From the NCBI GenBank assembly GCA_015486145.1, contig WFSH01000264.1:1-14580 (forward strand): a stretch of DNA of 14,580 nucleotides. The letters run 5' to 3'. The notes beneath the pieces were generated by a model. That model worked only from the letters and a program-made list of their open reading frames with translations, searched no databases and was not told the origin of the DNA. A program made the position numbers and the translations under genes. Source of the stretch: Mesoaciditogaceae bacterium. Lineage in GTDB: Bacteria > Thermotogota > Thermotogae > Mesoaciditogales > Mesoaciditogaceae. Shown here piece by piece: positions 8,325-14,580 of the stretch; positions within the stretch are counted from its first letter, which is position 1, and every line of letters starts with the position of its first letter.

Positions 8325-8342
8325 GTCTTTGTTTAATTCTCT

Positions 8343-9011
8343 TCAATCAACAGGTTCAAAGGAATCTTTAGGGGCACCACAATCCGGGCATACCCAATCA
8401 TCCGGAAGTTCAGAAAATGGAGTTCCTGGTTTTACACCGTTATCCGGATCTCCCTTCTCTGGATCGTACACGTATCCACATAAAGTGCATACATATTTTT
8501 GTTTTTCGTCTGACATCTTCTTAAAGCCTCCTTTTTCGGCAACACTCAATTTACGTTCTACATCATCACGATTGGAATGAGCAAACGCTTTAACGATCAA
8601 AAACGGCAAATTAGAAAATCCCACTTTATACAAAGAGAGAACATCTGTGAAAATTCTGTATTCATCCAATTTAAATATCTCTCCGAGATCAAGCCCCCCT
8701 ACAATGTACACGCGGACTTTCGAAAGATCCAGTGAGTTCTTTTCAGAAAAGTTGATAAGAAAACGGGCAGCTTCGTATTCGTACGGTTTGAGATTGGATA
8801 TGGATCGATAGCACTTGTCCAAATACCTGCGCTCCATAGAGGTTAACAACGATACTATTTTATCACGATCGACACCAAGTAAGGAATGATAAGTCTTAAA
8901 AGCCATTGGAGCATTTTTAATGTATTCAAAATAAAAAGAAGGCCAGTTTCTCTTTTCAAGTGACAGAATTTCAAAAAAGTCTTTACTTTTATCGACGAAT
9001 AGACTTTTCAT
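8343..9011 (-). CDS. Unrecognised N-terminal domain fused in frame to rubredoxin
   Basis: One open frame of 222 residues. The last 57 (from Met166) are a complete rubredoxin, with the two iron-binding knuckles CTLCGY and CPDCGA and the usual PDNGVKPGTPFSELPDDW core. Rubredoxins carry single electrons, for example to oxygen-detoxifying enzymes in anaerobes. Residues 1-165 are not recognised with confidence. They are soluble, alpha/beta-looking, with no cysteine cluster. The section VYIVGGLDLGEIF...LPFLIVKAFAHSNR loosely recalls the end of DUF2268-type predicted zinc peptidases, with the HE of HExxH replaced, but this is weak. Met166 has its own AGGAGG 10 nt upstream, so free rubredoxin may be made from the same mRNA. 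The gene start overlaps the Rrf2 stop by 4 nt (ATGA), implying coupling. A one-base indel or sequencing error in the A5 run before Met166 could also explain the fusion. Confidence 0.75.
   Translation of the reverse strand: MKSLFVDKSKDFFEILSLEKRNWPSFYFEYIKNAPMAFKTYHSLLGVDRDKIVSLLTSMERRYLDKCYRSISNLKPYEYEAARFLINFSEKNSLDLSKVRVYIVGGLDLGEIFKLDEYRIFTDVLSLYKVGFSNLPFLIVKAFAHSNRDDVERKLSVAEKGGFKKMSDEKQKYVCTLCGYVYDPEKGDPDNGVKPGTPFSELPDDWVCPDCGAPKDSFEPVD
8514..8532 (-). promoter_or_regulatory. Internal ribosome binding site and start for free rubredoxin
   Basis: AGGAGG (8532-8527, minus strand) stands 10 nt before an in-frame ATG (8516-8514). From there a standard-size 57-residue rubredoxin would be made. 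The site is as strong as those of the real gene starts in this window, and the start coincides with the expected N-terminus of rubredoxin (MSDEKQKYVCTLCGY). Confidence 0.6.
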
Positions 9012-9460
9012 ACCTTGCTGTTTTGAACCATGTTTCCTTCCATCTCCACGAGATCTTGAAAGGTGTATTTAGAAAATGCCTCTATCATCGCGCTGTAAGC
9101 ATCATTCCACACGTATTTGATCATGCAATGTTCAAATTCAGCACATCTGTCTTTGGAATTCTTTTTCAAATTCATGCAGTTCAATCTTTTAATGGGATTT
9201 TCTAATCCAAGAATGATATCTGAAACCCTTATATCTTTTGGAGACTTTGCAAGAGAATATCCTCCGTTTTTTCCTCGGATGGTCTTAACTATACCCAATT
9301 TTTTCAGTTTAAACAGCAATTTTTCCATATAATCGCTTGGAACATCTTGTTTTTTAACTATCTCCTTAAGTGTTAGTTTTTCGATTCCTTTGTTCCACGC
9401 ATGTGCCAATTCGTAAATTGCACGGGTGGCATACATACTTTTTGTTGATAAATCAAGCAT
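9008..9460 (-). CDS. Rrf2-family transcriptional regulator (IscR/NsrR-like)
   Basis: A 150-residue winged-helix regulator. The N-terminus MLDLSTKSMYATRAIYELA and the wing GIVKTIRGKNGGYSLAKSP are typical of Rrf2 proteins. C95, C106 and C112 form a cluster in the position where IscR and NsrR bind an iron-sulfur cluster, with spacing C-x10-C-x5-C. So it probably senses iron-sulfur status, oxygen or nitric oxide, although the ligand is not decided by sequence. It has an AGGTGATGGA site directly before the ATG. Its TGA overlaps the start of the rubredoxin-containing gene (ATGA), so that gene is a likely target and operon partner. The upstream region has an extended -10 promoter and large inverted repeats that could be its own operator. 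Confidence 0.92.
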   Translation of the reverse strand: MLDLSTKSMYATRAIYELAHAWNKGIEKLTLKEIVKKQDVPSDYMEKLLFKLKKLGIVKTIRGKNGGYSLAKSPKDIRVSDIILGLENPIKRLNCMNLKKNSKDRCAEFEHCMIKYVWNDAYSAMIEAFSKYTFQDLVEMEGNMVQNSKV

Positions 9461-9478
9461 TCCATCACCTCATGAAAT

Positions 9479-9487
9479 ATTATACCA
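9479..9487 (-). promoter_or_regulatory. Extended -10 promoter of the Rrf2 gene
   Basis: The minus strand reads TGG-TATAAT (9487-9479), a perfect extended -10, about 19 bp before the Rrf2 ATG. No good -35 hexamer is seen 16-18 bp upstream, as is common for extended -10 promoters. The leader would be only some 10-15 nt, just enough for the ribosome binding site. Confidence 0.65.
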
Positions 9488-9521
9488 TCATTTGTGGTTT
9501 TGTGTTTGACATTCCAAGTGT

Positions 9522-9560
9522 ATTTTGAAGTTTTTCCCATTTTAACATGAACTTCAAAAT
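9522..9560. repeat. 11-bp inverted repeat upstream of the Rrf2 gene
   Basis: ATTTTGAAGTT (9522-9532) and AACTTCAAAAT (9550-9560) are perfect complements separated by 17 bp. The right arm lies inside the larger dyad at 9539-9590. Position and symmetry suit a regulator site or alternative cruciform; function is inferred. Confidence 0.55.
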
Positions 9561-9590
9561 TTGGCCAAAATGCGAAATCAATGTTAAAAT
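9539..9590. promoter_or_regulatory. 52-bp dyad forming mirror-image divergent promoters
   Basis: ATTTTAACAT (9539-9548) and ATGTTAAAAT (9581-9590) are perfect inverted repeats. They share their exact centre with the palindrome TTTGGCCAAA (9560-9569). Read rightward this gives a -35-like TTGGCC (9561-9566), an 18-bp spacer and the extended -10 TG-T-TAAAAT (9582-9590), suited to the 5'-nucleotidase gene. Read leftward the same elements occur (TTGGCC at 9568-9563, TAAAAT at 9544-9539, also 18 bp apart), suited to an upstream start for the Rrf2 operon. Promoter function is inferred from motif fit. Confidence 0.5.
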
Positions 9591-9628
9591 AAAAGATGTT
9601 CCAAAAAAGTTGGAGGGAGGGAAGGTAC

Positions 9629-11281
9629 ATGTTAAAAAAAGCTTTTTTGATGTTTATCATGGTTTTGATAGTTTTTTCAATCATGGTCATGGCGGCGCAT
9701 CTCGTGATACTCGAGATAAACGACACCCATGGCCATGCATGGGCTTACAACGAATGGCATGATCCCAATATTGGTGGTTTTGCCGCAATAGCAACAGTTG
9801 TGGAACAAGCGAGGAAAGAGGCTGCTAAAAACGGATGGGATTTTTTGTTTTTGCACGCTGGAGATGTGAACACCGGTGTTCCAGAATCAGACTTGCTTTA
9901 CGCACGGCCTGACATTCTTGCTTTGAACGCCATGCATCTTGATGCGATGGCAATTGGGAACCATGAATTTGATCATCCGTGGTCAATCTTGATGAGACAA
10001 ATGACGTGGGCAAACTTTCCATTTCTTTCTGCCAATATAGTTTACAAAGGTACGAATGAGACGGTTGGCGAACCTTACATAATAAAACGATTTCCAGATC
10101 TCAATGTTGCCATACTGGGCTTAACGACGAAAACCACAGAATACATAGGAAATCCGAAAAACGTTGGAGGTTACGATTTCTTATCGCCGGTTAGTGTGGC
10201 AAAGAAATACGTCCCCGTGCTCCATACCATCATTGGAAAGAATGGAATAGTTCTGGCTCTGACACATCTTGGAATTTTTGGTCCGGGACTCACCGCAGGA
10301 TCGAAAATTTACGGAACTGCTTCAATGATAAAAAAATTGTTGGCTTACAACAAACCGGACGATCCTTATGGCGGTAGCATTACACTCGCCGAAAGCGTCA
10401 AAGGGATAGCTGCCATTCTTGATGGCCACAGCCATACAGTTGTGGAAAGTCCCTTGAATATCGATGGGACACTGATAGTTCAAGCTGGATCGTACTCGAA
10501 ATACGTTGCAAGACTTGATCTTACTGTGGAAAATGGAAAAGTTATCAGCTACACCTACAAACTCATACCCATAAATTTGAAGGTTTATCATAAGGGTAAA
10601 AATGGCAAAGTTTATTACACGTACGTTGGAAAAGAGATAAAACCCAACAAGGAGATCGAAGCGCTTTTGGCTGGGTACAAGCAGATAGGAGAGGCAAAAT
10701 TGAATGAACCCGTTGGGTTCTCAAAGGTTAATTTTCCAAATAACAAGGAACAAACAAGAACAAAAGATACCTTAATAGGTCATTTAATCACAGACGCAAT
10801 TGCATGGAAATTCAAAGATATGGGAATTCAAGCCGTGTTGTTGAATGGTGGTGGAATTAGAGCTTCAATAGCACCTGGAACGATTACGTACAGGAATATT
10901 CTCGAAGTTCTCCCGTTTGGAGACACCGTTGTTGTTGAGAAGATAAAGGGATCAGAATTGCTCAAAGCCATTGAGTGGGGTGCCGTTTCCCATCCGAACG
11001 ATACCGGGGCTAGGCTTGTTCCATGGGGTTTAACTTACAAAGTTACCCCTAAAGGAGTAAAAGATATTTTGATAGGAGGAAAGAAGATTGAACCAAATAA
11101 AACGTACACTATAGCCACCAATGCTTACATCGCAAGTGGCGGAGATCATTACTCCATGTTGAAAAACGGTGAACAGTACAATACGAATTATGTTTTGGCA
11201 GATGTGGTTAAAGAGTACATTCAACACATAAGTCCTATAGAATCGTATCCATTCACTCCAAGATGGATTGAAACAAAATAA
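9629..11281 (+). CDS. Exported 5'-nucleotidase / UshA-family metallophosphoesterase
   Basis: Hydrolyses phosphate from nucleotides or related phosphoesters outside the cytoplasmic membrane. Of 550 residues, 1-22 or so are a signal peptide (MLKK, hydrophobic core, cleavage near MAA). The metallophosphatase domain holds D32 and H34 (NDTHGH), D79 (GDV), N111-H112-E113 (GNHEFD), H213 (THLG), and H267 and H269 (GHSHT). The C-terminal substrate domain has NGGGIRAS (406-413) and NAYIASGGDHY (498-508). An in-frame ATG at 9596 was rejected: it sits at the predicted transcription start and would put a charged stretch before the signal peptide. The ATG at 9629 has GGAGGGAGG 8 nt upstream. No lipobox or cell-wall anchor is visible, so it is probably released or periplasmic. 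Substrate could also be a cyclic nucleotide or nucleotide sugar. Confidence 0.92.
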   Translation: MLKKAFLMFIMVLIVFSIMVMAAHLVILEINDTHGHAWAYNEWHDPNIGGFAAIATVVEQARKEAAKNGWDFLFLHAGDVNTGVPESDLLYARPDILALNAMHLDAMAIGNHEFDHPWSILMRQMTWANFPFLSANIVYKGTNETVGEPYIIKRFPDLNVAILGLTTKTTEYIGNPKNVGGYDFLSPVSVAKKYVPVLHTIIGKNGIVLALTHLGIFGPGLTAGSKIYGTASMIKKLLAYNKPDDPYGGSITLAESVKGIAAILDGHSHTVVESPLNIDGTLIVQAGSYSKYVARLDLTVENGKVISYTYKLIPINLKVYHKGKNGKVYYTYVGKEIKPNKEIEALLAGYKQIGEAKLNEPVGFSKVNFPNNKEQTRTKDTLIGHLITDAIAWKFKDMGIQAVLLNGGGIRASIAPGTITYRNILEVLPFGDTVVVEKIKGSELLKAIEWGAVSHPNDTGARLVPWGLTYKVTPKGVKDILIGGKKIEPNKTYTIATNAYIASGGDHYSMLKNGEQYNTNYVLADVVKEYIQHISPIESYPFTPRWIETK

Positions 11282-11285
11282 AAAC

Positions 11286-11309
11286 GGATCGCGCTTTAGG
11301 GCGCGATTC
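11286..11309. terminator. Hairpin after 5'-nucleotidase gene, weak T tract
   Basis: ATCGCGC pairs with GCGCGAT, extended by a G-T and a G-C pair, around a 6-nt loop (TTTAGG). It begins 5 bp after the stop. On the plus strand the sequence that follows (CCCATCTT) is poor in T, so termination may be partial and phoH may be read from the same transcript. The minus strand has the better T-rich tail but no gene that needs it. Confidence 0.45.
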
Positions 11310-11332
11310 CCATCTTAAAAGGAGGATTTTTG

Positions 11333-12589
11333 ATGATAAAAAATTATGTGATTGATACAAATGTTTTGATCCACGATCCAAACTCCATTTACGCTTTCGA
11401 AGACAACAATCTCATAATCCCGCTTCCCGTTATTGAAGAAATAGATAAACTTAAAAGCCGGCCGGGTGAGATTGGGAGAAACGCTCGGCAAGTTTCTCGA
11501 GAATTGGATATGTTGCGGCAAAAGGGAAAGCTTTTCAAAGGTGTTCATCTTGAAAATGGCGGGACGTTAAAAGTTGAAGTTACGGAAGACAGGAGAGAAA
11601 TGCCGCATTTTCTTTCTGACCGTGTAACAGATGACTGGATACTTCTTTACACCCTACAAATTGCAAAGCGTAGTTCTTTAAAAACTGTCATAGTGAGCAA
11701 AGATATAAATATGAGGATAAAGGCGGACGCGATTGGATTGGAAGCACAAGATTACTTGACCGATCGTACCAGCGAGAACAACATCCTGGTAGGTTATAGG
11801 AAATCCGAGAAGATGCCTCCAGAGGATGGTGACCCTAAATCGATTGGAATCAACGATCTGGTGGAAAATGAGTTTGTGGAGTTTAAAGATTCCAGAATTT
11901 TCAGATACAAAAATGGAAAACTAATTCCCCTTCAAGTTGGGGTTGATACCCAGATATGGGGTATTCATGCCCTAAATCCCGAACAACTCATGGCTTTAGA
12001 TCTGCTGTTAGATGATGATGTCGCACTTGTTACGCTTCTCGGTCCTGCAGGCACGGGGAAAACCTTGCTTGCTCTGGCGGTGGCCTTATACCTAACGGTG
12101 GATGAAAAGAAGTACAAAAAAGTGACAGTTACCCGTCCCGTTATTCCAATGGGAAAAGACATAGGATATTTACCCGGTAGCGAAGAAGAGAAAATGCGGC
12201 CGTGGGTTCAACCAATACGCGATAACCTTGAATTCTTATTTGACAATGTTGGAAAGTCCACTTCAAAGATTGAAAATGCCAAATTTCTACAAGTCGAAGC
12301 TCTCAGTTACACACGTGGTCGAAGTATCCCACATCAATTTATAATCGTTGATGAAGCTCAAAACATCACTCCACACGAAGTGAAAACCATAATAACCAGA
12401 GTTGGCATTAAGACTAAAATAGTCCTTACTGGTGACATTTCCCAGATCGACAGCCCTTATTTAGACGCAGCATCTAACGGATTGACTTATGCGGTTATGA
12501 AATTTTCAGCGCACAAGATAGCTGGGCATGTTAAGCTATCTCAGGGGGTTAGATCAGAGCTTGCCACTCTGGCTTCACAGATTTTATAA
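11333..12589 (+). CDS. PIN-domain PhoH family ATPase (PhoH2/YlaK type)
   Basis: A 418-residue fusion of a PIN nuclease domain and a PhoH ATPase. The PIN domain (about 4-145) keeps acidic residues at D8 (IDTNVLIHD), E35/E36, D100/D101 and D124 (VSKDINMR). The PhoH domain (about 212-418) has Walker A GPAGTGKT (237-244), Walker B IIVDEAQN (D340, E341), TGDISQID and the arginine of SQGVRSEL. Characterised PhoH2 proteins act as RNA helicase-nucleases. Whether this one is a free-standing enzyme or part of a toxin-antitoxin pair is unclear; no small antitoxin-like gene precedes it. The ATG has AGGAGG 7 nt upstream. The TTG at 11330 is in frame but too close to that site. No promoter is seen in the 51-bp gap before it. 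glpX follows 21 bp later. Confidence 0.92.
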   Translation: MIKNYVIDTNVLIHDPNSIYAFEDNNLIIPLPVIEEIDKLKSRPGEIGRNARQVSRELDMLRQKGKLFKGVHLENGGTLKVEVTEDRREMPHFLSDRVTDDWILLYTLQIAKRSSLKTVIVSKDINMRIKADAIGLEAQDYLTDRTSENNILVGYRKSEKMPPEDGDPKSIGINDLVENEFVEFKDSRIFRYKNGKLIPLQVGVDTQIWGIHALNPEQLMALDLLLDDDVALVTLLGPAGTGKTLLALAVALYLTVDEKKYKKVTVTRPVIPMGKDIGYLPGSEEEKMRPWVQPIRDNLEFLFDNVGKSTSKIENAKFLQVEALSYTRGRSIPHQFIIVDEAQNITPHEVKTIITRVGIKTKIVLTGDISQIDSPYLDAASNGLTYAVMKFSAHKIAGHVKLSQGVRSELATLASQIL

Positions 12590-12610
12590 ATTCGAGGAGG
12601 AAGCTATTTT

Positions 12611-13594
12611 ATGAACGAGAGAGAGATAACACTTGAATTGATAAGGGTTACCGAAGCAGCGGCGCTTAACGCAAGTAAATATCTTGGCCTTGGTAACAAA
12701 GAAATCGTGGATCAGGCGGCTGTTGATGCAATGCGAGGAATGCTTGAATTGGTTGATGTGAAAGGCACTATCGTCATAGGAGAAGGTGAAAAAGACAAAG
12801 CGCCCATGCTTTACGTGAACGAACATGTTGGAAATTGGTCTGAAGACTCTCCAGAAATGGATATAGCTGTAGATCCTATCGACGGGACACGTCTTGTGGC
12901 CAACGGATTACCGAATGCGATAGCCGTTATGGCGGCATCTGAAAAGGGGAAACTTGCTTCTCTTCCGACTTTCTACAGCCAAAAATTGGCATGCGGACCG
13001 GAGCTTGCCGGGAAATTGGATATAAACGCCAGTGTGAGAGAGAACGTGAAAATTGCCGCTGCTGTACTCGGAATTGATGTTCACGAGCTCACCATAGTGA
13101 CACTTAACCGTAAGAGACATGAAAAATTAGTTGATGAGATAAGAAAAGTTGGTGCAAGAATAAAACTCATAAGTGATGGAGATATTGCGGCTGCCATAGC
13201 TAGTGCCCTCCCAGACAGTGGCGTGAATCTGTATATGGGGATAGGAGGCTCTCCAGAAGGGGTACTCGCCGCTGCGGCTCTTAAAGCTCTGGGAGGAGAA
13301 ATACAGCTTAAACTCGCTCCGACTGATGAAGAGAGACAGAAATTTGGTGATATCGATACAGATAAGGTCTATTTCACAGATGATCTTGCAGGTGGAGAGA
13401 ATGTGATATTTTCAGCAACTGGTGTGACAGATGGTGATATGTTAAAAGGGGTTAGATATTACAAAAATCGCATCATCACGTACACCATAGCCATGAGGTC
13501 TAAGACACATACCATAAGGAAAATCGAGGCATTACACGATCTTTCATACAAGACCATCGCACTTGAGAGCAAAGGCGCGAACGTGAGACTTTAA
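12611..13594 (+). CDS. glpX: Class II fructose-1,6-bisphosphatase
   Basis: Converts fructose 1,6-bisphosphate to fructose 6-phosphate in gluconeogenesis (cytoplasm, metal dependent). The 327 residues are normal for GlpX. Metal and catalytic motifs are D34 (EIVDQAAVDAMR), E58 (GEGEKDKAPML), D84, D88 and D91 (DIAVDPIDGT), D189/D191 (SDGDIAAAI) and E216 (GGSPEGVLAA). Some GlpX homologues also act on sedoheptulose 1,7-bisphosphate, which cannot be excluded. GAGGAGG stands 10 nt before the ATG. The gene sits 21 bp after phoH and 19 bp before the dehydrogenase gene with no terminator between, so the three are probably one transcript. Confidence 0.95.
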   Translation: MNEREITLELIRVTEAAALNASKYLGLGNKEIVDQAAVDAMRGMLELVDVKGTIVIGEGEKDKAPMLYVNEHVGNWSEDSPEMDIAVDPIDGTRLVANGLPNAIAVMAASEKGKLASLPTFYSQKLACGPELAGKLDINASVRENVKIAAAVLGIDVHELTIVTLNRKRHEKLVDEIRKVGARIKLISDGDIAAAIASALPDSGVNLYMGIGGSPEGVLAAAALKALGGEIQLKLAPTDEERQKFGDIDTDKVYFTDDLAGGENVIFSATGVTDGDMLKGVRYYKNRIITYTIAMRSKTHTIRKIEALHDLSYKTIALESKGANVRL

Positions 13595-13613
13595 ACCAAA
13601 AGGGAGAAGACTT

Positions 13614-14387
13614 ATGGATCTCAAACTAAAAGGGAAAAGAGTTTTAGTGGGAGGTGCTACCAGAGGAATAGGGAGAGCGGTGGCGGAAGCGTTTGCCGCC
13701 GAAGGGGCCAATTTGGAAATTGTGGCAAGACACTCAACGGAAGAAATTGCCAACGAGATATCAAAAAGATTTGGCATTGTGGCTCACGGTCATGATTGTG
13801 ATCTCTCGAAAATGGAAGACATCTCTCTGTTAAAAGCTGATGTTGGGGATATAGATATTCTGTTTGCAAATGTTGGCGGTCCAAAACCGGGAGAGATTGA
13901 GAACCTTGGAGATAAAGAATGGCACGAAGCTTTTGATTTAACTTTGATGAGTGTTGTTCGATTGGTAAGAGCTTTTCTTCCAGGAATGATTTTGAATAGA
14001 TGGGGGCGCGTGATTGCCCTAACATCCGTCTCGGTTTTTGAACCTATACCGCGACTTTTGTTATCTAATTCCATCAGAATGGCCGTAGAGGGTTTGATGA
14101 GGAGCTTATCCATGGAACATGGATCTTCTGGCATCACCTTTAACTGCGTAGCTCCTGGTTACACCTTAACGAGCAGAGTTCGTGCTTTGATCGAAGATTC
14201 TGCGCGTGCTCAAGGAAAGGAAAGCAAAGTGATCGAGAAAGAGATAGCAGATAGAACAGATGTTAAACGACTTGCCATTCCAAATGAAATTGCAGATATG
14301 ATAGTTTTTCTTGCATCAGAGCGTGCAAGTTACATTACGGGTTCAACGATTCGGGTAGATGGTGGGTACGCAAAATCCACTCTTTGA
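13614..14387 (+). CDS. Divergent short-chain dehydrogenase/reductase, atypical active site
   Basis: A 257-residue Rossmann-fold protein of the FabG-like SDR superfamily. The cofactor loop GGATRGIG (13-20) departs from TGxxxGIG in its first residue. NVGGP (86-90) is the equivalent of NNAG. The serine of SVS (S138) is kept, but the YxxxK pair reads S151-NSI-R155, so both the catalytic tyrosine and lysine are missing. The C-terminal FLASERASYITGSTIRVDGG is typical. This pattern (S-N-x-x-R before AVEGL) fits a known BKR-like SDR subgroup without the classical tetrad, so it is probably a lineage feature and not decay. The reaction is unknown, and calling it a fatty-acid ketoreductase would be unsafe. 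The ribosome site GGGAGA precedes the ATG. It is the last gene of the phoH-glpX run, and a strong terminator follows. Confidence 0.85.
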   Translation: MDLKLKGKRVLVGGATRGIGRAVAEAFAAEGANLEIVARHSTEEIANEISKRFGIVAHGHDCDLSKMEDISLLKADVGDIDILFANVGGPKPGEIENLGDKEWHEAFDLTLMSVVRLVRAFLPGMILNRWGRVIALTSVSVFEPIPRLLLSNSIRMAVEGLMRSLSMEHGSSGITFNCVAPGYTLTSRVRALIEDSARAQGKESKVIEKEIADRTDVKRLAIPNEIADMIVFLASERASYITGSTIRVDGGYAKSTL

Positions 14388-14430
14388 TTCGGAAACTCTT
14401 TTCATTTTTGTTTTAATCGAATCAGCATAA

Positions 14431-14458
14431 AAAAGGGCACCCCAAAGGGTGCTCTTTT
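14431..14458. terminator. Shared terminator of the SDR operon and the rRNA operon
   Basis: A stem of AAAAGGGCACCC (14431-14442) and GGGTGCTCTTTT (14447-14458), with one G-T pair, encloses CAAA. On the minus strand a run of six T follows directly, so it should end the leftward rRNA transcript strongly. On the plus strand the arm itself ends in TTTT. Confidence 0.88.
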
Positions 14459-14466
14459 CAACAACG

Positions 14467-14580
14467 AACCCGGGCAATAACCTACTCTCGCAAAGGGTCG
14501 CCCCCTCACTACCATCGGCCCATGGTGGCTTAACGGCCGTATTCGGAATGGGAACGGGTGTTTCCCACCACGGTATCCTC
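14467..14580 (-). rRNA. 5S ribosomal RNA, 5' end outside window
   Basis: The minus strand carries 5S rRNA core sequences in order: GTGGTGGGAAACACCCG, CCCATTCCGAATACGG, CGTTAAGC, CCGATGGTAGTG and GCGAGAGTAGG. It ends in the helix I 3' strand GCCCGGGTT (14475-14467). The first ten or so nucleotides, which would pair with that end, lie past the right edge. It is the distal part of a leftward rRNA operon. The 3' boundary is uncertain by a few bases. Confidence 0.93.

Noticed and set aside
9596..9628. An in-frame ATG at 9596 extending the 5'-nucleotidase by 11 residues.
   Set aside because: It lacks a ribosome binding site, lies at the predicted transcription start and would bury the signal peptide behind charged residues.
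11330..11332. TTG as an alternative start of the PhoH gene.
   Set aside because: The ATG right after it is better spaced from AGGAGG (7 versus 4 nt).
11320..12589. PIN-PhoH protein as the toxin of a toxin-antitoxin pair.
   Set aside because: PIN domains can be toxins, but no small antitoxin-like gene precedes it, and the protein has the standard two-domain housekeeping layout seen in many bacteria.
14385..14424. TGATTCG and CGAATCA, a 7-bp inverted repeat after the SDR stop.
   Set aside because: It is short, with 26 bp between arms, and the strong terminator just after explains transcript ending. Chance is likely.

Overview
The window looks like chromosomal DNA from a moderately AT-rich bacterium. 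It most resembles a member of the Thermotogota or a close relative. That assignment is an inference from protein resemblance, the rpsO-pnp-M16 peptidase order, strong GGAGG-type ribosome binding sites and extended -10 promoters (TGnTAnAAT). No marker here fixes the genus. Almost every base is in compact, recognisable genes. I see no transposon, CRISPR array, prophage, tRNA or obvious defence system.

Layout, left to right. (1) 1-1701 (+): most of a glutamine-dependent asparagine synthetase (asnB), with its first ~50 codons beyond the left edge. (2) 6605-1713 (-): a leftward block of rpsO, an intrinsic terminator, then pnp, an M16 zinc peptidase and an HD-GYP protein. The last three overlap end to start (23 and 11 nt), so they are probably translationally coupled. 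(3) 6839-8272 (+): an exported HtrA/DegP-type serine protease, divergent from rpsO and closed by a bidirectional terminator. (4) 9460-8343 (-): an Rrf2-family regulator whose stop overlaps (ATGA) the start of a gene with an unrecognised N-terminal part and a complete rubredoxin at its C-terminus. The rubredoxin also has its own internal ATG and Shine-Dalgarno site. (5) 9629-11281 (+): an exported 5'-nucleotidase, divergent from the Rrf2 gene. An unusually symmetric promoter region separates the two. (6) 11333-14387 (+): a tight run of PIN-PhoH ATPase, class II fructose-1,6-bisphosphatase (GlpX) and a divergent short-chain dehydrogenase lacking the usual Tyr/Lys. (7) 14467-14580 (-): the 3' part of a 5S rRNA gene. 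It is the end of a leftward rRNA operon that shares a terminator with group 6.

Working together: rpsO/pnp and the PIN-PhoH protein belong to ribosome and RNA metabolism. HtrA and the M16 peptidase belong to protein quality control or processing. The Rrf2-rubredoxin pair looks like a small self-contained redox or iron-sulfur response unit. GlpX serves gluconeogenesis, and the 5'-nucleotidase salvages nucleotides outside the membrane. I found no clearly new multi-gene system. The most unusual items are the dual-start rubredoxin ORF with its cryptic N-terminal domain, the 52-bp dyad acting as a mirror-image divergent promoter at 9539-9590, and the co-transcription of an HD-GYP protein with pnp.
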